The notes below the pieces were generated by a model. The model had not been told where the DNA came from. It did no database searches and saw only the letters and a list, made by a program, of their open reading frames with translations. From Sepiola atlantica (lineage: Eukaryota > Mollusca > Cephalopoda > Sepiida > Sepiolidae): a stretch of DNA of 64,000 nt. Made by a program: the position numbers and the translations under genes. The stretch covers positions 15,010,243 to 15,074,242 of the forward strand of contig OY744537.1 in assembly GCA_963556195.1 (NCBI GenBank), in the 5' to 3' direction. Positions 23,959 through 36,251 of this stretch are shown in pieces (positions within the stretch are counted from its first letter, which is position 1; every line of letters starts with the position of its first letter).

Positions 23959-25792
23959 CTTTTTACAAAAAAAACACAACACAATCTTAGGATTTTCACT
24001 TTTAACATTTTTTTCACACACCTGGGGCCGAGCAGTACTACCACTACTGGGACAAAACTAGTCGGCCATCTATATAAACATCCACTCAGGTTTAGAACTG
24101 GCAGGCATTCTTCCTCGGCTCAAATGATATTTCTTCCGGGATATAAGTAAAGTCTTCTTGCGATCACAATCGGCATAAATAGCCAACCCATGTCATTATT
24201 TGACTGCAGGGCTCTCTTCGCCCTCCCCCTACTGCGCAAATGTTATAATCACATCATAGTACACACCCAGAGTTCCCTTTTTCCCCCAACGGCCTGACTC
24301 TCTGCCCCGTATGTCTGTATGTAATTCCTAGGCATATAACACACTGCGATACCATTCCCGTAATGCATCAATATACGACCGATTGGCAATTAATCTAACT
24401 TACGCATATTACCGCGATAATGGGGAACAAAAACAGAAACCACTTTTCTTAATATGTCTATGCGGTCAGCCACGAGTTTTACATAAGGCACTGTTTCTAT
24501 ACCCCTTGCTACATTTGAACCATGCGTTTTAGACACTTCAGCACTCCCGGCACCAATGTCCCAAAACTATCACCTGTCTTTCTAACTCTCACCCCCTTTT
24601 ATCTTAGCGGACCCACCCCGTGGTTCTAACTCCACAGCACGGTAAAAAGGTGAAAAGTTATTTTCAACACCCAACCCGGAACACATCGGATCACCCAAAC
24701 CTAGTTCACGTCCTACATTCACTCTATCCAAGGTTAATTAAACACGGTACCTTATTTTATTTTGATCCCATCCTTTGCTCCCTCTGCCTTATGTGCGGAC
24801 TGATAGACTCCTTCACCTCAACTTAACTCCCAACCTCATTTGATATGCGGAGGATCATCATCGTCTATTCTTATACTGCCCACTGTTCTATCTATGCGGT
24901 GGGGAGTGAATAGTCGTCGCCAGCGCACAGGTCAATCAGCATCCCAAATCCAAAGATGGGACCACATTTCTACAACTCAATTTTCAAATCACTCATACCA
25001 GATCGATCAATGTAATTTCGGACTTACTTAAGTCATCACAAAATGACTATACCTCTGTCATTCACTTCCCGTTCGCTTTTATCGTATGCGGAGACACCTA
25101 TTGTTCCTTGCCCCAAGTCAACACCCGTGACCGTATCCTGAGAATACCATACGGCGAACCTCGGATATCCCTTTTTAGCTTCACTTAACCTGCCCATACA
25201 ATGGACACTGGGTTGTTCTCGATAAAATAATCCCCTGCATCAAGGTTTCCACAAATCTAAAGCTGACCCCAACCAATTACTTTTAAAAAAGCATAACGTT
25301 CCGCATAGAACATAGCTTGAACCATATCCGGCCCTTCATTTCTACTGACCGACCATGCCTGACTATCCATTGGCCGTAGTTAACTGGGTTTTTTTTCTTA
25401 AGATAATTATCAAACATAAAGAAAAAGAAATGTCTTTTTAGTAAAGCCAGGACAATATTTTTTTTTTATTAATTCACGGTCTTTCTCGCTCTTAAGAATA
25501 CAAATGACAATGCCATTCATAATGAATCAAAAGACAAAAAGTAAAATAAAAATTTCATCTTCATCCAAGCAGAAAAACACAATTACATTTTCAATGTTAC
25601 ACAAAATCTGGGGGAAAAAATAATGACAGAAAAAAACAACCTTTAAAATTTCAAAGTCACACAAACATCCTACTTTCGGGGCCAAGGGTTCATGCCTCAT
25701 CAAATATTTATATACTTTTTTAAAAATCCAATAAGTAAGCTAATTGAATTTTCCTAACAGCATTGACAACATTCGTAAAACACCACACCTGT
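23959..25792. other. Region between LTR-like repeats; no domain recognised
   Basis: GC is higher than the surroundings. Only short frames on either strand, and none shows reverse transcriptase, integrase or Gag motifs that I can recognise. It could be the decayed interior of an LTR retrotransposon or a non-autonomous derivative. Confidence 0.4.
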
Positions 25793-26092
25793 TCAGAGCA
25801 TACTTTGCGACGTATGTCTCGCTTCAAATCCATGACCAGACTGTCTTGAAACTTTCGTTTCTTTGTTCGCGACAACACGTGACGTCATCGTGTACTCGAT
25901 CTGCCGGCCTCTATCTCTGACCTTTATTGACCCCAATGTCCTGTTCTTTTAGTCTTAAGTTCACCTATCCGTTACTCCCTTATGGAAAAAAACAGATCCA
26001 TTTCCCCAGTTTGTGTCAGCCCAACATGTACTTAGCTATAGTAATCTCGACCCCAGTCCAAATTTGTACAACATAGGGCCCTCCTATGATCC
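25793..26092 (+). repeat. LTR-like direct repeat, right copy
   Basis: Second copy of 23630-23958, slightly shorter, again with ACACGTGACGTCATCGTGTA and ending CAACATAGGGC. It is followed at 26100 by non-LTR 3'-UTR sequence. Confidence 0.65.
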
Positions 26093-26104
26093 AATAGTAT
26101 GCGT

Positions 26105-26760
<656 letters not shown>

Positions 26761-27350
26761 CGAAAAAAGCAGGAAGCGGGGCATATGTTAGCTATTGAGA
26801 GGAGATCGAATGGCGTATTTAAGTTGTGGGCGGTGGACGCTGAGAACAGAAAGAGACAAAAAGAGAGCTGGTGGGCATGTGTAATATAAAGTGGAGGGTC
26901 GGTATGTCAACTACTCAAGGCTAAGACTCGTTTGTTTGTTTGTAAATGAATTTTACTGTGGAATAAACACATTTGTTATAATCCAAAGAAAGAAAAACTG
27001 TTTCGCTTATTTCTTTTCTTTTAGAATCCAGGGGAACAACTTAGACAAAAAACCGAGAAACTAAATGTATTTAATTCCCTTAGATTGATGGTTAGGTTTA
27101 CCTGGACAGGTAGTCCAGACATGGTCCATCCTGTAACACAAAGACATTCTGATGATTCTTAAATAACTAACGTAAACGATGGATACGCATGCGCTTTCAT
27201 AAAACTTTATTTTGTCAATTTAATCCGAAATTTTCAAAATGGAAAGAAGTAGTCGTACATGTTACGCATGGCACAGCTTGAGTGGGTATTGTTCATAACA
27301 GTCGAGGATACGTAACTGACAATCAGTCTAACTGTTGTTGTATTTCTGTC
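26761..27350. other. Noncoding stretch, nothing recognised
   Basis: No coding signal. AATAAA-type words near 26960 but no supporting gene. Confidence 0.45.
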
Positions 27351-27525
27351 GGCTCAGTCCTAGGACGGCCACCTTCCCTTTACCTTCTCTGTTTGAGAAA
27401 AGATTAGATTATTGCATCTACCGCGGAATACCGACGGGGCTTCTCAGCCGTTTTTTGTAGGCCAGAGTGCCCCTCTCTTTTCTAAAACTTGACCTTGTGT
27501 CTAACATCCTGAAGAGGAGGTAAAC
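27351..27525 (+). mobile_element. Decayed SINE with shared core and 3' tail
   Basis: CAGTCCTAGGACGGCCACCT, TACCGACGGGGCTTCTCAGC, AGGCCAGAGTGC and CCTTGTGTCTAACATCCTG correspond in order to the central domain and 3' tail of the U2-headed and 320-bp SINEs. Much more diverged, so older. Confidence 0.6.
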
Positions 27526-27856
27526 ATCAGTCAAACTTATCATTTTTCCACCAATCATCGGTCGCTTATTTTGTATACCCTAGGATATATTTGTACGTTA
27601 AAACGGGTATTCTTTGTTTTTTGAAAGAGGGATGAATGATTTTGACAACACTATTTATTTCTGTTGAAATAACTTGTTTGTTTTCTGACTGTCGGTTTCT
27701 TGATAATCCAGTAATGACGACTTTATTCGTCTGGATTATCTTCCGGATGCCCCGCAGTCAAGCTGTCTCCAACGTTATCTTAATATATATTATTTGTTTT
27801 CCATAATTCTTAGAAGTACCATATATATTTATAAATATGTATTCATAAATATACAA

Positions 27857-27912
<56 letters not shown>

Positions 27913-27920
27913 ACAGACAC
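27526..27920. other. Noncoding; short hairpin and TA array
   Basis: A perfect 10-bp stem GATAATCCAG / CTGGATTATC with a ~19-nt loop lies at 27702-27740. A TA array occupies 27858-27910. Nothing else recognised. Confidence 0.5.
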
Positions 27921-27929
27921 GTGCTTTGT

Positions 27930-28280
27930 CGTCTTACAAATCAGCGTCGCTAGACCTTGTGAAAGTGGAAACCGGAAGCCAAGAGACTGCTCTACCACTG
28001 AGCGAAACTAGACAAGTAGAACTGGAAGAAATGTATCGTTTTTTTATAGATGTAATTTTATATCCCGGTTTCAAATCTCGATAGATCTAGCCACACTGAT
28101 TAGTCGTAAGAAGGCGAAACATCTGTTCGTGGATAATTATATTTAAAAGATATATAGGCTTCCATAATGGGTCATAAGATTTGTCGACGGAAAATTATTC
28201 CCACCTAGAAGCTAGTTAAAATGCTTTTCTCGTATAAATAGTTAACTCCGTTTAAGTTTCGCAAAGAAAATAAACAAATA
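27930..28280 (+). mobile_element. tRNA-like SINE, copy 1 of a pair
   Basis: The body shares CCCGGTTTCAAATCTCGATA, CTGATTAGTCGTAAGAAGGC, GAAACATCTGTTCGTGGATA and AATAGTTAACTCCGTTTAAG with the copy at 28335-28545. The B-box-like GGTTTCAAATC precedes the body. No clear A box in this copy. Confidence 0.5.
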
Positions 28281-28334
28281 AAATAGCATCTATGAAAAGT
28301 AAAATTTGATTTTCACTTCTACTAGCGGGATTTG

Positions 28335-28545
28335 GTCCAGTAGTAGATCGTCAGCCTCAATCTCTTGAGCCCGGTTTCGAATATTGCTATGTCTAGCCAT
28401 GCTGATTAGTCATAAGACGACGAAACATTTGCCCGTGGATAATTATATTGTAAATAGATCTACGCCTAGCATTTAGGTAAAAATGCTTTTCCGTATAAAT
28501 AGTTGAATACGTTCAAATATCTCAAATAAAATAAACAAAATAAAA
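28335..28545 (+). mobile_element. tRNA-like SINE, copy 2 of a pair
   Basis: A-box-like TGGTCCAGTAGTAG at 28334 and B-box-like GGTTTCGAATA at 28373. The body then has CTGATTAGTCATAAGACGAC, GAAACATTTGCCCGTGGATA and a tail ending AATAAAATGACATATATA. Direct repeat of copy 1 about 305 bp upstream. Confidence 0.6.
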
Positions 28546-28546
28546 T

Positions 28547-28581
<35 letters not shown>

Positions 28582-28583
28582 CT

Positions 28584-29215
28584 TACTTAACCCCAAACAA
28601 GGCAAGTAGCCACTGTAGATGTAAAGGGCTACTGAGAATTAGGGTGAAAGTTTAGGGGGTCATCCTAAATTGGGAGCTGTTCAGTGAAATGTTTGTTCAC
28701 ATTAGTTTTAAATTTCTGCATGTCGTTACAGTCGGTTGAGCAGCGAGGGAGTTCCAAGGACCGGCAGCTCGAGAAAATAAGCTATTGGAGTAGAAGGCTC
28801 TCCGACATCTGGAGACCTCCACAGTGAATGGATGGGGTTTAGCTAGTTGTCGGGTTGGTCGAGTGCATTTACGTCGAGGGAGGTGGGGCACCAGAGCTTC
28901 AAGTTCATCGGAGACCATTTCATTGAAGTACTTGTAAAACAAGTACAAGGATGCAACATTGTGGCGATAAGACAGGAGCTGGATCTTGGTGGATAGTGAA
29001 GAACCTATTAGATTAGATACTCTTTTTTTTACATTGTCTAAGGGGGGGGAGACTGGTGGATGCTGCACCAGCCCAGATGTGACAAAAATACTCCATATAT
29101 TTGTTCCAATTCATGTTACCTGTGTATGTAAAGCCGAGGACTCTGAACATTGGAACTTCAGGTAGGGTTAGGATTAGGGTTACGGTTGCAATCGGTGGTT
29201 GTCGAGGTTTTTTGT
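28584..29215 (-). pseudogene. Jockey/CR1-like reverse transcriptase C-terminus, 5'-truncated
   Basis: Minus-strand frames read FRVLGFTYTGNMNWNKYME, then after a frameshift near 29040 VKKRVSNLIG, RHNVASLYLFYKYFNEMVSD, RCRRAFYSNSLFSRAAGPWN and CRNLKLM. This is the typical C-terminal end of jockey/CR1-type LINE ORF2 proteins downstream of the RT core. Two further copies lie at 60.7 and 62.0 kb. The 5' truncation point (29215) falls inside the inverted family A transposase copy, so this LINE probably inserted there. The 3' end abuts a TA array at 28552-28578. Confidence 0.75.
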
Positions 29216-29775
29216 AGCTATTGAAACTAAGATCATGTATTTCATCAATTTTAAAAATTGACTCTAGAGGATTGCTAATAGTGGAAAATGATATTTGGGG
29301 TAAATCATGGCAATCATTTGAGCATAATTTCCCCAGAGGGCCACTGAATGTTGTAGGGCCCTTTGCGCAACCATCTATGTTTTTAAAAAGGGCTCTGAAA
29401 GGTAGTTCATTATGATGCAAAGAGCAACCAATTGTGTGAAGATTTTTAAAAAGTTTTTTTTTCTAAAATTGCAACCATTCCACCTTCGCAACCTGTGTTG
29501 GTATTAGTGTTGTCAACAAGTATAGCTTTGATACTGTTCTCACTGTGGAATTCATGCAAAACATCCACCACTTGATCTGCATGAACAGCACCTGTTGCAC
29601 CACTATTAGGAAGAACTCTGTGTCAGATATTTACTTTCACATGGTGTTTCTTTTGTAAAAGTTAAATGGAGTTCTGGTCCCTTAGTTTTTTTCATAATTC
29701 TCTGTCTATTTTCATCCACAATTTCCTTATACATCAATGTGTCCTTATCCATTCTCCCATCAACTCCAATACATA
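29216..29775 (-). pseudogene. Family A transposase, second copy, broken
   Basis: The minus strand repeats the 655-1190 sequence: DKDTLMYKEIVDENRQR, ILVDNTNTNT, HQNELPFRALFKNIDGC and GPTTFSGPLGKLC, then DCHDLPQISF where copy 1 has a stop. It has its own frameshifts near 29455 and 29625. About 25 bp are present here near 29260 that copy 1 lacks. It ends where LINE sequence starts, so the C-terminal half and the intron region are gone. Confidence 0.75.
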
Positions 29776-30530
29776 TAATATTTTAGGTGGGGTAAAAACC
29801 CCTGGCTGAAATAGTTTTATTTGTCTACCTCCAACAAGGTAAGATGTGACACAAGGTCATGAAAGTGGGATTAGATAAGCCTGCGCTATAGAGGTGAGCA
29901 CTCTGGCCATTAAAAAATTGACTGGGCAGCCCCGTCGGCATTCCCCTGTAGGGGCGTCTCAGACAGTTAGCAATAAACTTACTCCTCCCCAAAGAGGGAA
30001 GGCAAAGCCTGGGAGGCTGCACCTCCTAGAATTGCACAGGACGGACACGCCCCAATAGACGGGCGTAAATCCAGACCCAAAGGCCCGGACGATACCGATT
30101 TATTTGGTGGGGTAAAAACCCCTGACTGAACTAGATTTTATTTATCTATCTCCAACAAGGTAAGATTGACACAAGGTCAGGAAAGTGGGATGAGAAAGCC
30201 AGTGCTCGAGAGGTGAGCACTCTGGCAATTTAAAAATTGCCTGGGCAGCTCCGTCGGCATTCCCCGGTAGGGCCGCCTCAGACAGTAAGCAATAAACTTA
30301 CTCCTCCCCAAAGAGGGAAGGCAAAACCTGGGAGGTGCACCTCCTAGAACTGCACAGGACGGACAAGCCCCAATAGACGGGCGTGAATCCAGACCCAAAG
30401 ACCCGGACGATACCGGTTTATTTGGTGGGGTAAAACACCCTGGCTGAACTAGTTTTTATTTATCTAACTCCCACAAGGTAAGGTGTGACAAAAGGTCGGG
30501 AAAGTGGGATTAGATAAGCCAGCGCTCGAC
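29776..30530 (-). repeat. Tandem SINE-related units, inverted copy of the window start
   Basis: Two full units (about 29784-30107 and 30108-30423) and a third cut off near 30530, all minus strand. They are joined to the transposase copy at the same junction as at 650. Hence at least three tandem units belong to this mosaic. Confidence 0.75.
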
Positions 30531-31365
30531 AATTCAATATATATTTGTGATAATTAAATTTGTAAACACAGAATCAACACGTGAATTCAAATTCGCTCGT
30601 TGAATTTTCAACCGGTGAATACCATAAAAAATATCCAATAAATAAAACGCCTATGTAAATAAATAATTATTTATATATAAAATTAAATATTATAGTGTTT
30701 TATTCCTTTTTAATTTGAATATGTACATTTAATTTCTTAAGAAAAGGAATAATAAACTTTAAAATATTTATTATTAAGTAATGTATTACTTTTTTTTGTT
30801 AAAACCCGGGTTTAATTTAAGGCGACACTTCTGCCGGTGACATCTAGGCTGTGAGAAAAAATCTCGATTTATTTGATCTTAAAGTTGCAATGCTCAAATA
30901 AATACAAAGTTTTGAAGAAAAATATTTATGCGTGTTTTCAAGGTTATTAAAAATCGTGGCGGTTATTGTAGAAAAACTCTCGCCAGCTGTTTACCTATTC
31001 CAAATGATAAGCGTGTCAAAGAGAGTCTGGCAACAAAGTCCATCTATTGGGTTTTGGCAGAAATTTTGGAACACACAAGAGAAATATTTAATTGGTCTTA
31101 AACACAGTTTGTTTCGGGCCGACAAAGACTTGGATGACTCTCTGTCTAGGAAACGGATAATTTTAAAATTTTAAAAAAATAATTAATCCTCAGCTTTTCT
31201 GGCAACTGATATTAAATGTCCGAGCCAAATTGACTTAACACTCTACCCATAACTATCACATCGATATCATTTTATTTAGGGACTCAATAAAGGATTCGTT
31301 TATTGTGAAGAGTTTCGTGTAATTCAGGAATTGAAGCTCAAATCTATACAAAGTTTTAACAACAT
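30531..31365. other. Noncoding stretch, nothing recognised
   Basis: AT-rich; no domain in the 80-residue frame at 30932-31174. Confidence 0.45.
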
Positions 31366-31817
31366 CGGTATTTGTCCAGATTATTAGAACCCGAGCTAAA
31401 ATCGACTTGGTGTCGGTAGTTTCTGGATGTTTACGTCGACGGCCAGAAAATGCCGAAGCGCTTATCCAATCAGAATGCGAGAAAATAAGTAGACAACAAG
31501 ATAACATTTTAATTGATTGAATCGCGAAATTCACGAATTGCAAATAAAAATTTATCAAAGCGAGTATTAATTTTAATGAACCCTAACCCTAACACCGTTT
31601 TAACACTTGTTCAGTGATATTTTTCTTTAGAAAAATGTTTACGTGTAAAAAAACACATATTTTCCAGTTGTACATCCAGCCTAGTTTTGGATTTTTTGGG
31701 GACGCAGGCAACCCACTTTTCATTCGTTTTTTTTTTTTTTTCGACCGTCTACGTAAACATCCGGAAACTACCGACGCCAAGTCGATTTTAGCTTGGGTCC
31801 TAATCTGGACAAGCACC
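31366..31817. repeat. Inverted repeat, ~76-bp arms at 31366-31442 and 31743-31817
   Basis: ACGTAAACATCCGGAAACTA and CAAGTCGATTTTAGC on the plus strand of the right arm match the reverse complement of the left arm at about 90%. The 300-bp spacer includes a telomere-like AACCCTAACCCTAAC at 31580. Foldback or MITE-like; no clear terminal motif. Confidence 0.7.
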
Positions 31818-32362
31818 AAAATATGCATATCAATCTCTTACTCGGCTACAATCTTTCATTAATTATGAGGGAGAGTGTCTTTTTTTAATATTACAAGTAA
31901 TCTAACCACGTACAGTACCTTAATAAATGTTTATCAAATAAATGATTAGATAAACATGACTTAGGTTCATGTTCACCTGTTATGCTCTGTGATACGTATG
32001 GAAAACAAACAAACTACTGAACCTAATACAAACATAAATCGAATACAACTTTTATTCAGCCTGTATGTCGGAGTTCGTTCAGAAACAAATAAACAAACAC
32101 TCAAAAAATCGATATTTAATTTGCGCTTGTTCTTCCGTCATTTGTGCAGACACTCACCCTCTCACCTCTTATGTGGTGAATCAGTTTGGCTGTCGTATAT
32201 TTGCCCAGGAAGAAAAGTCGTCTACAATGTAGCCAACAAATAGTGTCAGTGTAATTCTCTTTCACTTGTGAAGAGAGCGAGAACATACTCGCATCTTTTA
32301 CGCTTCATTCTCTCATTCAACAATACCTACCTCTGAACCAACGACCGGGTCGATGTGTCCAA
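31818..32362. other. Noncoding stretch, nothing recognised
   Basis: AT-rich, with a short frame at 31989-32243 showing no domain. Confidence 0.45.
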
Positions 32363-32705
32363 TTCTTGGCCTTTTGGCTAAGATCAAAGTGTAGTATCTG
32401 TTCCGATGGATACTGCACCCCATACTGCTGTTGTCTTGACCTTCGGGTCTTGATTTACGCCAGTCAATGGGTCTGTCCTGTGCAGTTCTGGGAGGTCCAC
32501 CTTCCCAGGCTTTGCCTCCCCTCTTTGGGGAGGAGTAAGTTTATTGCTTACTGTCTGAGGCGCCTCTACCGGGGAATGCCGACGGGGCTGCCCAGGCAAT
32601 TTTTAAATCCCACTTTCCCGACCCGACCTTGGGTCACATCTTACTTATGGGAGTAAGATAAAAACTGGCCTTGTGCCTAACTCCTGGAGAGGAGTAAATC
32701 AATAC
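32363..32705 (+). mobile_element. U2-snRNA-headed SINE, full-length
   Basis: The head CTTGGCCTTTTGGCTAAGAT, then CAAAGTGTAGTATCTGTTCC, retains the canonical U2 GGCTAAGATCAA better than the 7.4-kb copy. It is followed by GATGGATACTGCACCCCATA, the shared core and the tail CCTTGTGCCTAACTCCTGGA...GGAGTAAATCAATA. No clear target duplication was found by eye. It is not a U2 gene: identity to U2 stops after roughly 40 bases and there is no Sm site or 3' stem-loop. Confidence 0.8.
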
Positions 32706-33347
32706 TCTTATTATAAGGGTAGAAGGAATGGTTTTAACTGCACTCTTTGTTTCGCATTAGTTGTATTTGTTTTTCCTTTACTTATAACGATATTGGGTAA
32801 AATTACAGTGACAACATATTTTTAATTACTGCACAGGTGCGTTCAAATTGTCGACACGTTTTTGTATATCGCTATAATGTTACATTTAAAAATTTACCAT
32901 CCTTAAAAAATGTATACTTTATTTAATAAATTATGACAATGTCATTAAAATTGGACAATTAACTGATTTTTGCTGATTGAAAAACAAAACAACGTTGCCT
33001 TGTTTATAAAGTTTAATTTTCTAGTATCAAATATTTGAGACGGACTTACGAGCTCTTAGTGCCGACACTGCACAAGTATTTGTTTTTATGTAAAACAAAT
33101 AAGTCGATGCTAAATTTTTGTCACTTTAAGTTCAAAAAACAAATGGAAACAAGAAATAAACATTTTTTACAAATTCAACCGGTATGATAACTGATGGGCC
33201 GGGAGACCGAGGTCCAATACTCGGTTGAGTCATACCAAAGACTTAAAATAGTACTTTATACTCCCTTGCTACACACTCAGCATTATAAAGTAAGGATCAC
33301 ATATAAGTGGAGTAATTCTGGGAAACAGAGTGGCGCCCTTGTCTACA
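32706..33347. other. Noncoding stretch, nothing recognised
   Basis: AT-rich. GGTATGATAACTGATGGG near 33181 and AGGTCCAATACTCGGTT near 33210 are faintly tRNA-like but too weak to call. Confidence 0.45.
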
Positions 33348-33695
33348 CTTCTGTGTAATATTGATTTACTCCTCTCCAGGAGTTAGGCACAAGGCCAGTT
33401 TTTATCTTACTCCCACAAGTAAGATGTGACCCAAGGTCGGGTAGGGAAAGTGGGGTTTAAAAATTGCCTGGGCAGCCCCGTCGGCATTCCCCGGTAGGGG
33501 CGCCTCAGGCAGTAAGCAATAAACTTACTCCTCCTCAAAGAGGGGAGGCAAAGCCTGGGAGGGTGGACCTCCTAGAACTGCACAGGGAAGACCCATTGAC
33601 CGGCGTAAGTCAAGCCCCGAAGGCCAAGACAATACCAGTCTATGGGGTGCAGTATCCATCTAAACAGATACTACACTTTGATCTTCTGTGTAGTA
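33348..33695 (-). mobile_element. U2-headed SINE, minus strand, head truncated, with target duplication
   Basis: The element is 33361-33682. On the minus strand it begins AGATCAAAGTGTAGTATCTG, so the first ~20 bases of the U2 head are lost. It ends GGAGTAAATCAA. Flanks CTTCTGTGTAATA (33348-33360) and CTTCTGTGTAGTA (33683-33695) are a 13-bp duplication with one mismatch. 5' truncation plus duplication supports LINE-mediated retroposition. Confidence 0.8.
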
Positions 33696-33848
33696 GCTGA
33701 TGAAAAGGGAGCCTTCGAGCCACCCTCCAGTATGGTCGACCACTTTTCCTTTTTATAATGGTTAAAAGAGCATTTTTTACTGACTCGACTTCGAAATCTG
33801 GTGGGGAGTGATTTGTTTCTTTTAGCTGCAACATATTTCTCGTTCCTA

Positions 33849-33873
33849 GTCTCTCTCTCTCTCTCTCTTTCTT

Positions 33874-33906
<33 letters not shown>

Positions 33907-33921
33907 CGATCTCTTTCTTTC

Positions 33922-33978
<57 letters not shown>

Positions 33979-34541
33979 CTCTTTCTCTCGCTCTTTTTCT
34001 CTCTCTTTCATCCATTCTCTCTCTCTTTTTCCCCCGCTATCTTTCTTACTCTCTCTTTCTTTCTCTCTCTTTATCTTTGTCTTTATCTCTCCCTGTTTCT
34101 CTCTCTTTTTTTCTTTCTCTCACTTTTTTCTCTCTTTTATCCTTTCTCTTTTTTCTCTCTTTCATCCTTTTCTCTTTTTTCTCTCTTTCATCATTTCTCT
34201 TTTCTCCCTCTCTTTCATCCTCTCTCTTTCATCCTCTCTCTTTCATCCTTTCTCTTTTCTCCCTCTCTTTCATCCTCTCTCTTTCATCCTCTCTCTTTCA
34301 TCCTCTCTCATTCATCCTCTCTCTCTCTCTCTCTCTCTCTTTCATCCCTTCTCTCTTTCATCCTCTCTCATCCCATCTCTCTCTCTTTCATCCTCTCTCT
34401 TCCTTTCTCTCTTTCTTTCTTTCTTCCTTTCTCTCTCTATCTTTCTTTCTTCCTTTCTCTGTCTCTCACTCTTTCTTTATTCCTTTCTCTCTTTCTTTCT
34501 TTCTTTCTTTCTTCCTTTCTCTCTCTCTTTCTTTCTTCCTT

Positions 34542-34575
<34 letters not shown>

Positions 34576-34740
34576 CCTTTCTCTCTCTCTTTCTTTCTTC
34601 CTTTCTCTCTCTCTCTTTCTTTCTTCCTTTCTCTCTTTCTTCCCTTCTCTCTTTCTTTCTTTCTTTCTTCCTTTCTCTCTCTCTTTCATTCTTTCATCCT
34701 TTCACTCTCTTTTTCTTTCTTTCATCCTTTCTTTTCTTTT
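33849..34740. repeat. 0.9-kb CT/CTTT polypyrimidine tract
   Basis: CT dinucleotides mixed with TTTC, TTCC and TTTCATCC motifs. There are sub-arrays of CTTTCATCCTCTCT at 34190-34390 and of TTTCTTTCTTCC at 34400-34690. The Ser/Leu/Phe-rich 375-residue frame and the Arg/Glu-rich minus frames are translations of the repeat. Confidence 0.95.
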
Positions 34741-36175
34741 CTTTTCTTTATTACCATGGATGGTGCTCAACTAAGCCTCAGTTTTTGGTTCTTCCTTGTA
34801 AGACATTCGTAGCAGGAACTCGTCTTGCTACTAACTCGGAAAAAAAGAAGTTTTTTTCTCCCTCCATGTGCCTAGCGTCAGACGCAAGCTTCATGGACAT
34901 AGCTTCTTTTCACGAGCGTCCGATCTGAGGGACTGCTTCCCTGATGATTACAACTTAGTTGCCTCTAAATCCAATGTCAACAAATTCTTGTCAAAACCGC
35001 CGCATAAGTAATAATCAGTACATACGATTGTTCAATGTTGGTACTCGCATAGTGTTCCTCATCTTTCGGCTGACATTCATTTCACTCTTATTAACTCTTC
35101 TCCTCGAGTTGCTCTTGGCCTTGATAAATGGTGATTCAATAGTAAAACAACAACAATTATTTGGACGGAGCAAGAGAAATACAAATGATATCTTAATGAT
35201 TATGTGATGTGTATGGATAGCCGAAACGTTCCAACTAGCCTTTCCATTAAAGTCCTTGTTTACGTAACTTCCAATTTAAATAGATATAAATACAAACATT
35301 TGAACACGCAGCATTTATGGTTTCTTTTCCTTTCAGGTGTAAAAATGAAGTTCAATGAAAAGGGAAAGGTGTGTTGTGTGTTAAAGTGTCCTCGAACGCA
35401 ATCACAAAAGACAGTGCAACGTGTATCCGGGAAGGAATACGCTAACAAAAAAAAGCACCAACTTCAATGGAGATTTGACACAAAACGTTTAAAGAGAAAA
35501 GCTGTCTATGCGAGAGGAAGGTAGGAGACGACCACCTGCATCGACTTTATGTGGAGCGCATATAAACATTTTGTGAAATCGGTCATGAAATTCACATACC
35601 TTTGAAATACTCGTTTAGATGTTGAGGTTTAAATCTTGCTCAACATTAAGCCTGTTCAGTTTCACTATCATAGATCAGGGGTCACCAACCTACGGCGCGC
35701 GGGCCAAATTAAACCAGTCCGATGTCTTTGTCTAGCCCGCTAGTTTAAATTACGTACACAGCAAATGAGGACACAGGGTTAAAGAAACTATTATCAGGGT
35801 TATTACAAATCCTGGAATATTTCGTAACAGAATAAAAGAGTAAACACCTGTACTTTGAATATCATCATTTGTGCGTTATTTTTTATATTTTCTGGAAAAA
35901 TAAAAAATAAAAAATTTTCAAGCCTAATATTACAAAAGGAAAACAATATTACTTCATTTTTGCATCTCATTCATAAAGCATTTGTGTATTTGTTAATTAG
36001 GGTAGTTCAGTATCTGCTCTGTTGTCATGACTTTATTCTCTCAGTAATTACCTCTTCCGTTAGGGGGAGGGCAGTGTAATATATGTTCGTTCGTCATATA
36101 TACTAGCACGAATGTTGAAAATGGTGAAAGGGTTCCGAAAATTACCGATGATATTTTTGGTAGTAAAGATGATAA

Positions 36176-36177
<2 letters not shown>
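34741..36177. other. Noncoding, one short frame and one hAT-like end
   Basis: A 59-codon frame from ATG 35345 (MKFNEKGKVCCVLKCPRTQ...), preceded by TTCCTTTCAG, could be a small exon but no family is recognised. CAGGGGTCACCAACCTACGG at 35678 resembles one terminal inverted repeat of hAT-type MITEs; the other end was not found. Confidence 0.4.

Positions 36178-36249
<72 letters not shown>
36178..36249. repeat. (AAT)n microsatellite
   Basis: About 24 AAT units directly 5' of another non-LTR fragment. Confidence 0.95.

Positions 36250-36251
<2 letters not shown>

Noticed and set aside
28098..28440. CTGATTAGTC...GGCGAAAC boxes in the SINE pair as hammerheads
   Set aside because: Position 8 of the core is T instead of the invariant G in both copies, and stem III with a U-H cleavage site does not form.
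31575..31595. Interstitial telomere
   Set aside because: Only about two to three TTAGGG-like units here and at 29165 and 39380; too short and degenerate.
32363..32420. A functional U2 snRNA gene
   Set aside because: Similarity ends after about 40 bases; no branch-point-binding to Sm-site continuity or 3' stem-loops, and the body is the SINE core.
33801..34928. 375-residue Ser/Leu/Phe-rich open frame
   Set aside because: It translates the CT/TTTC tract; all frames on both strands are open through the repeat.
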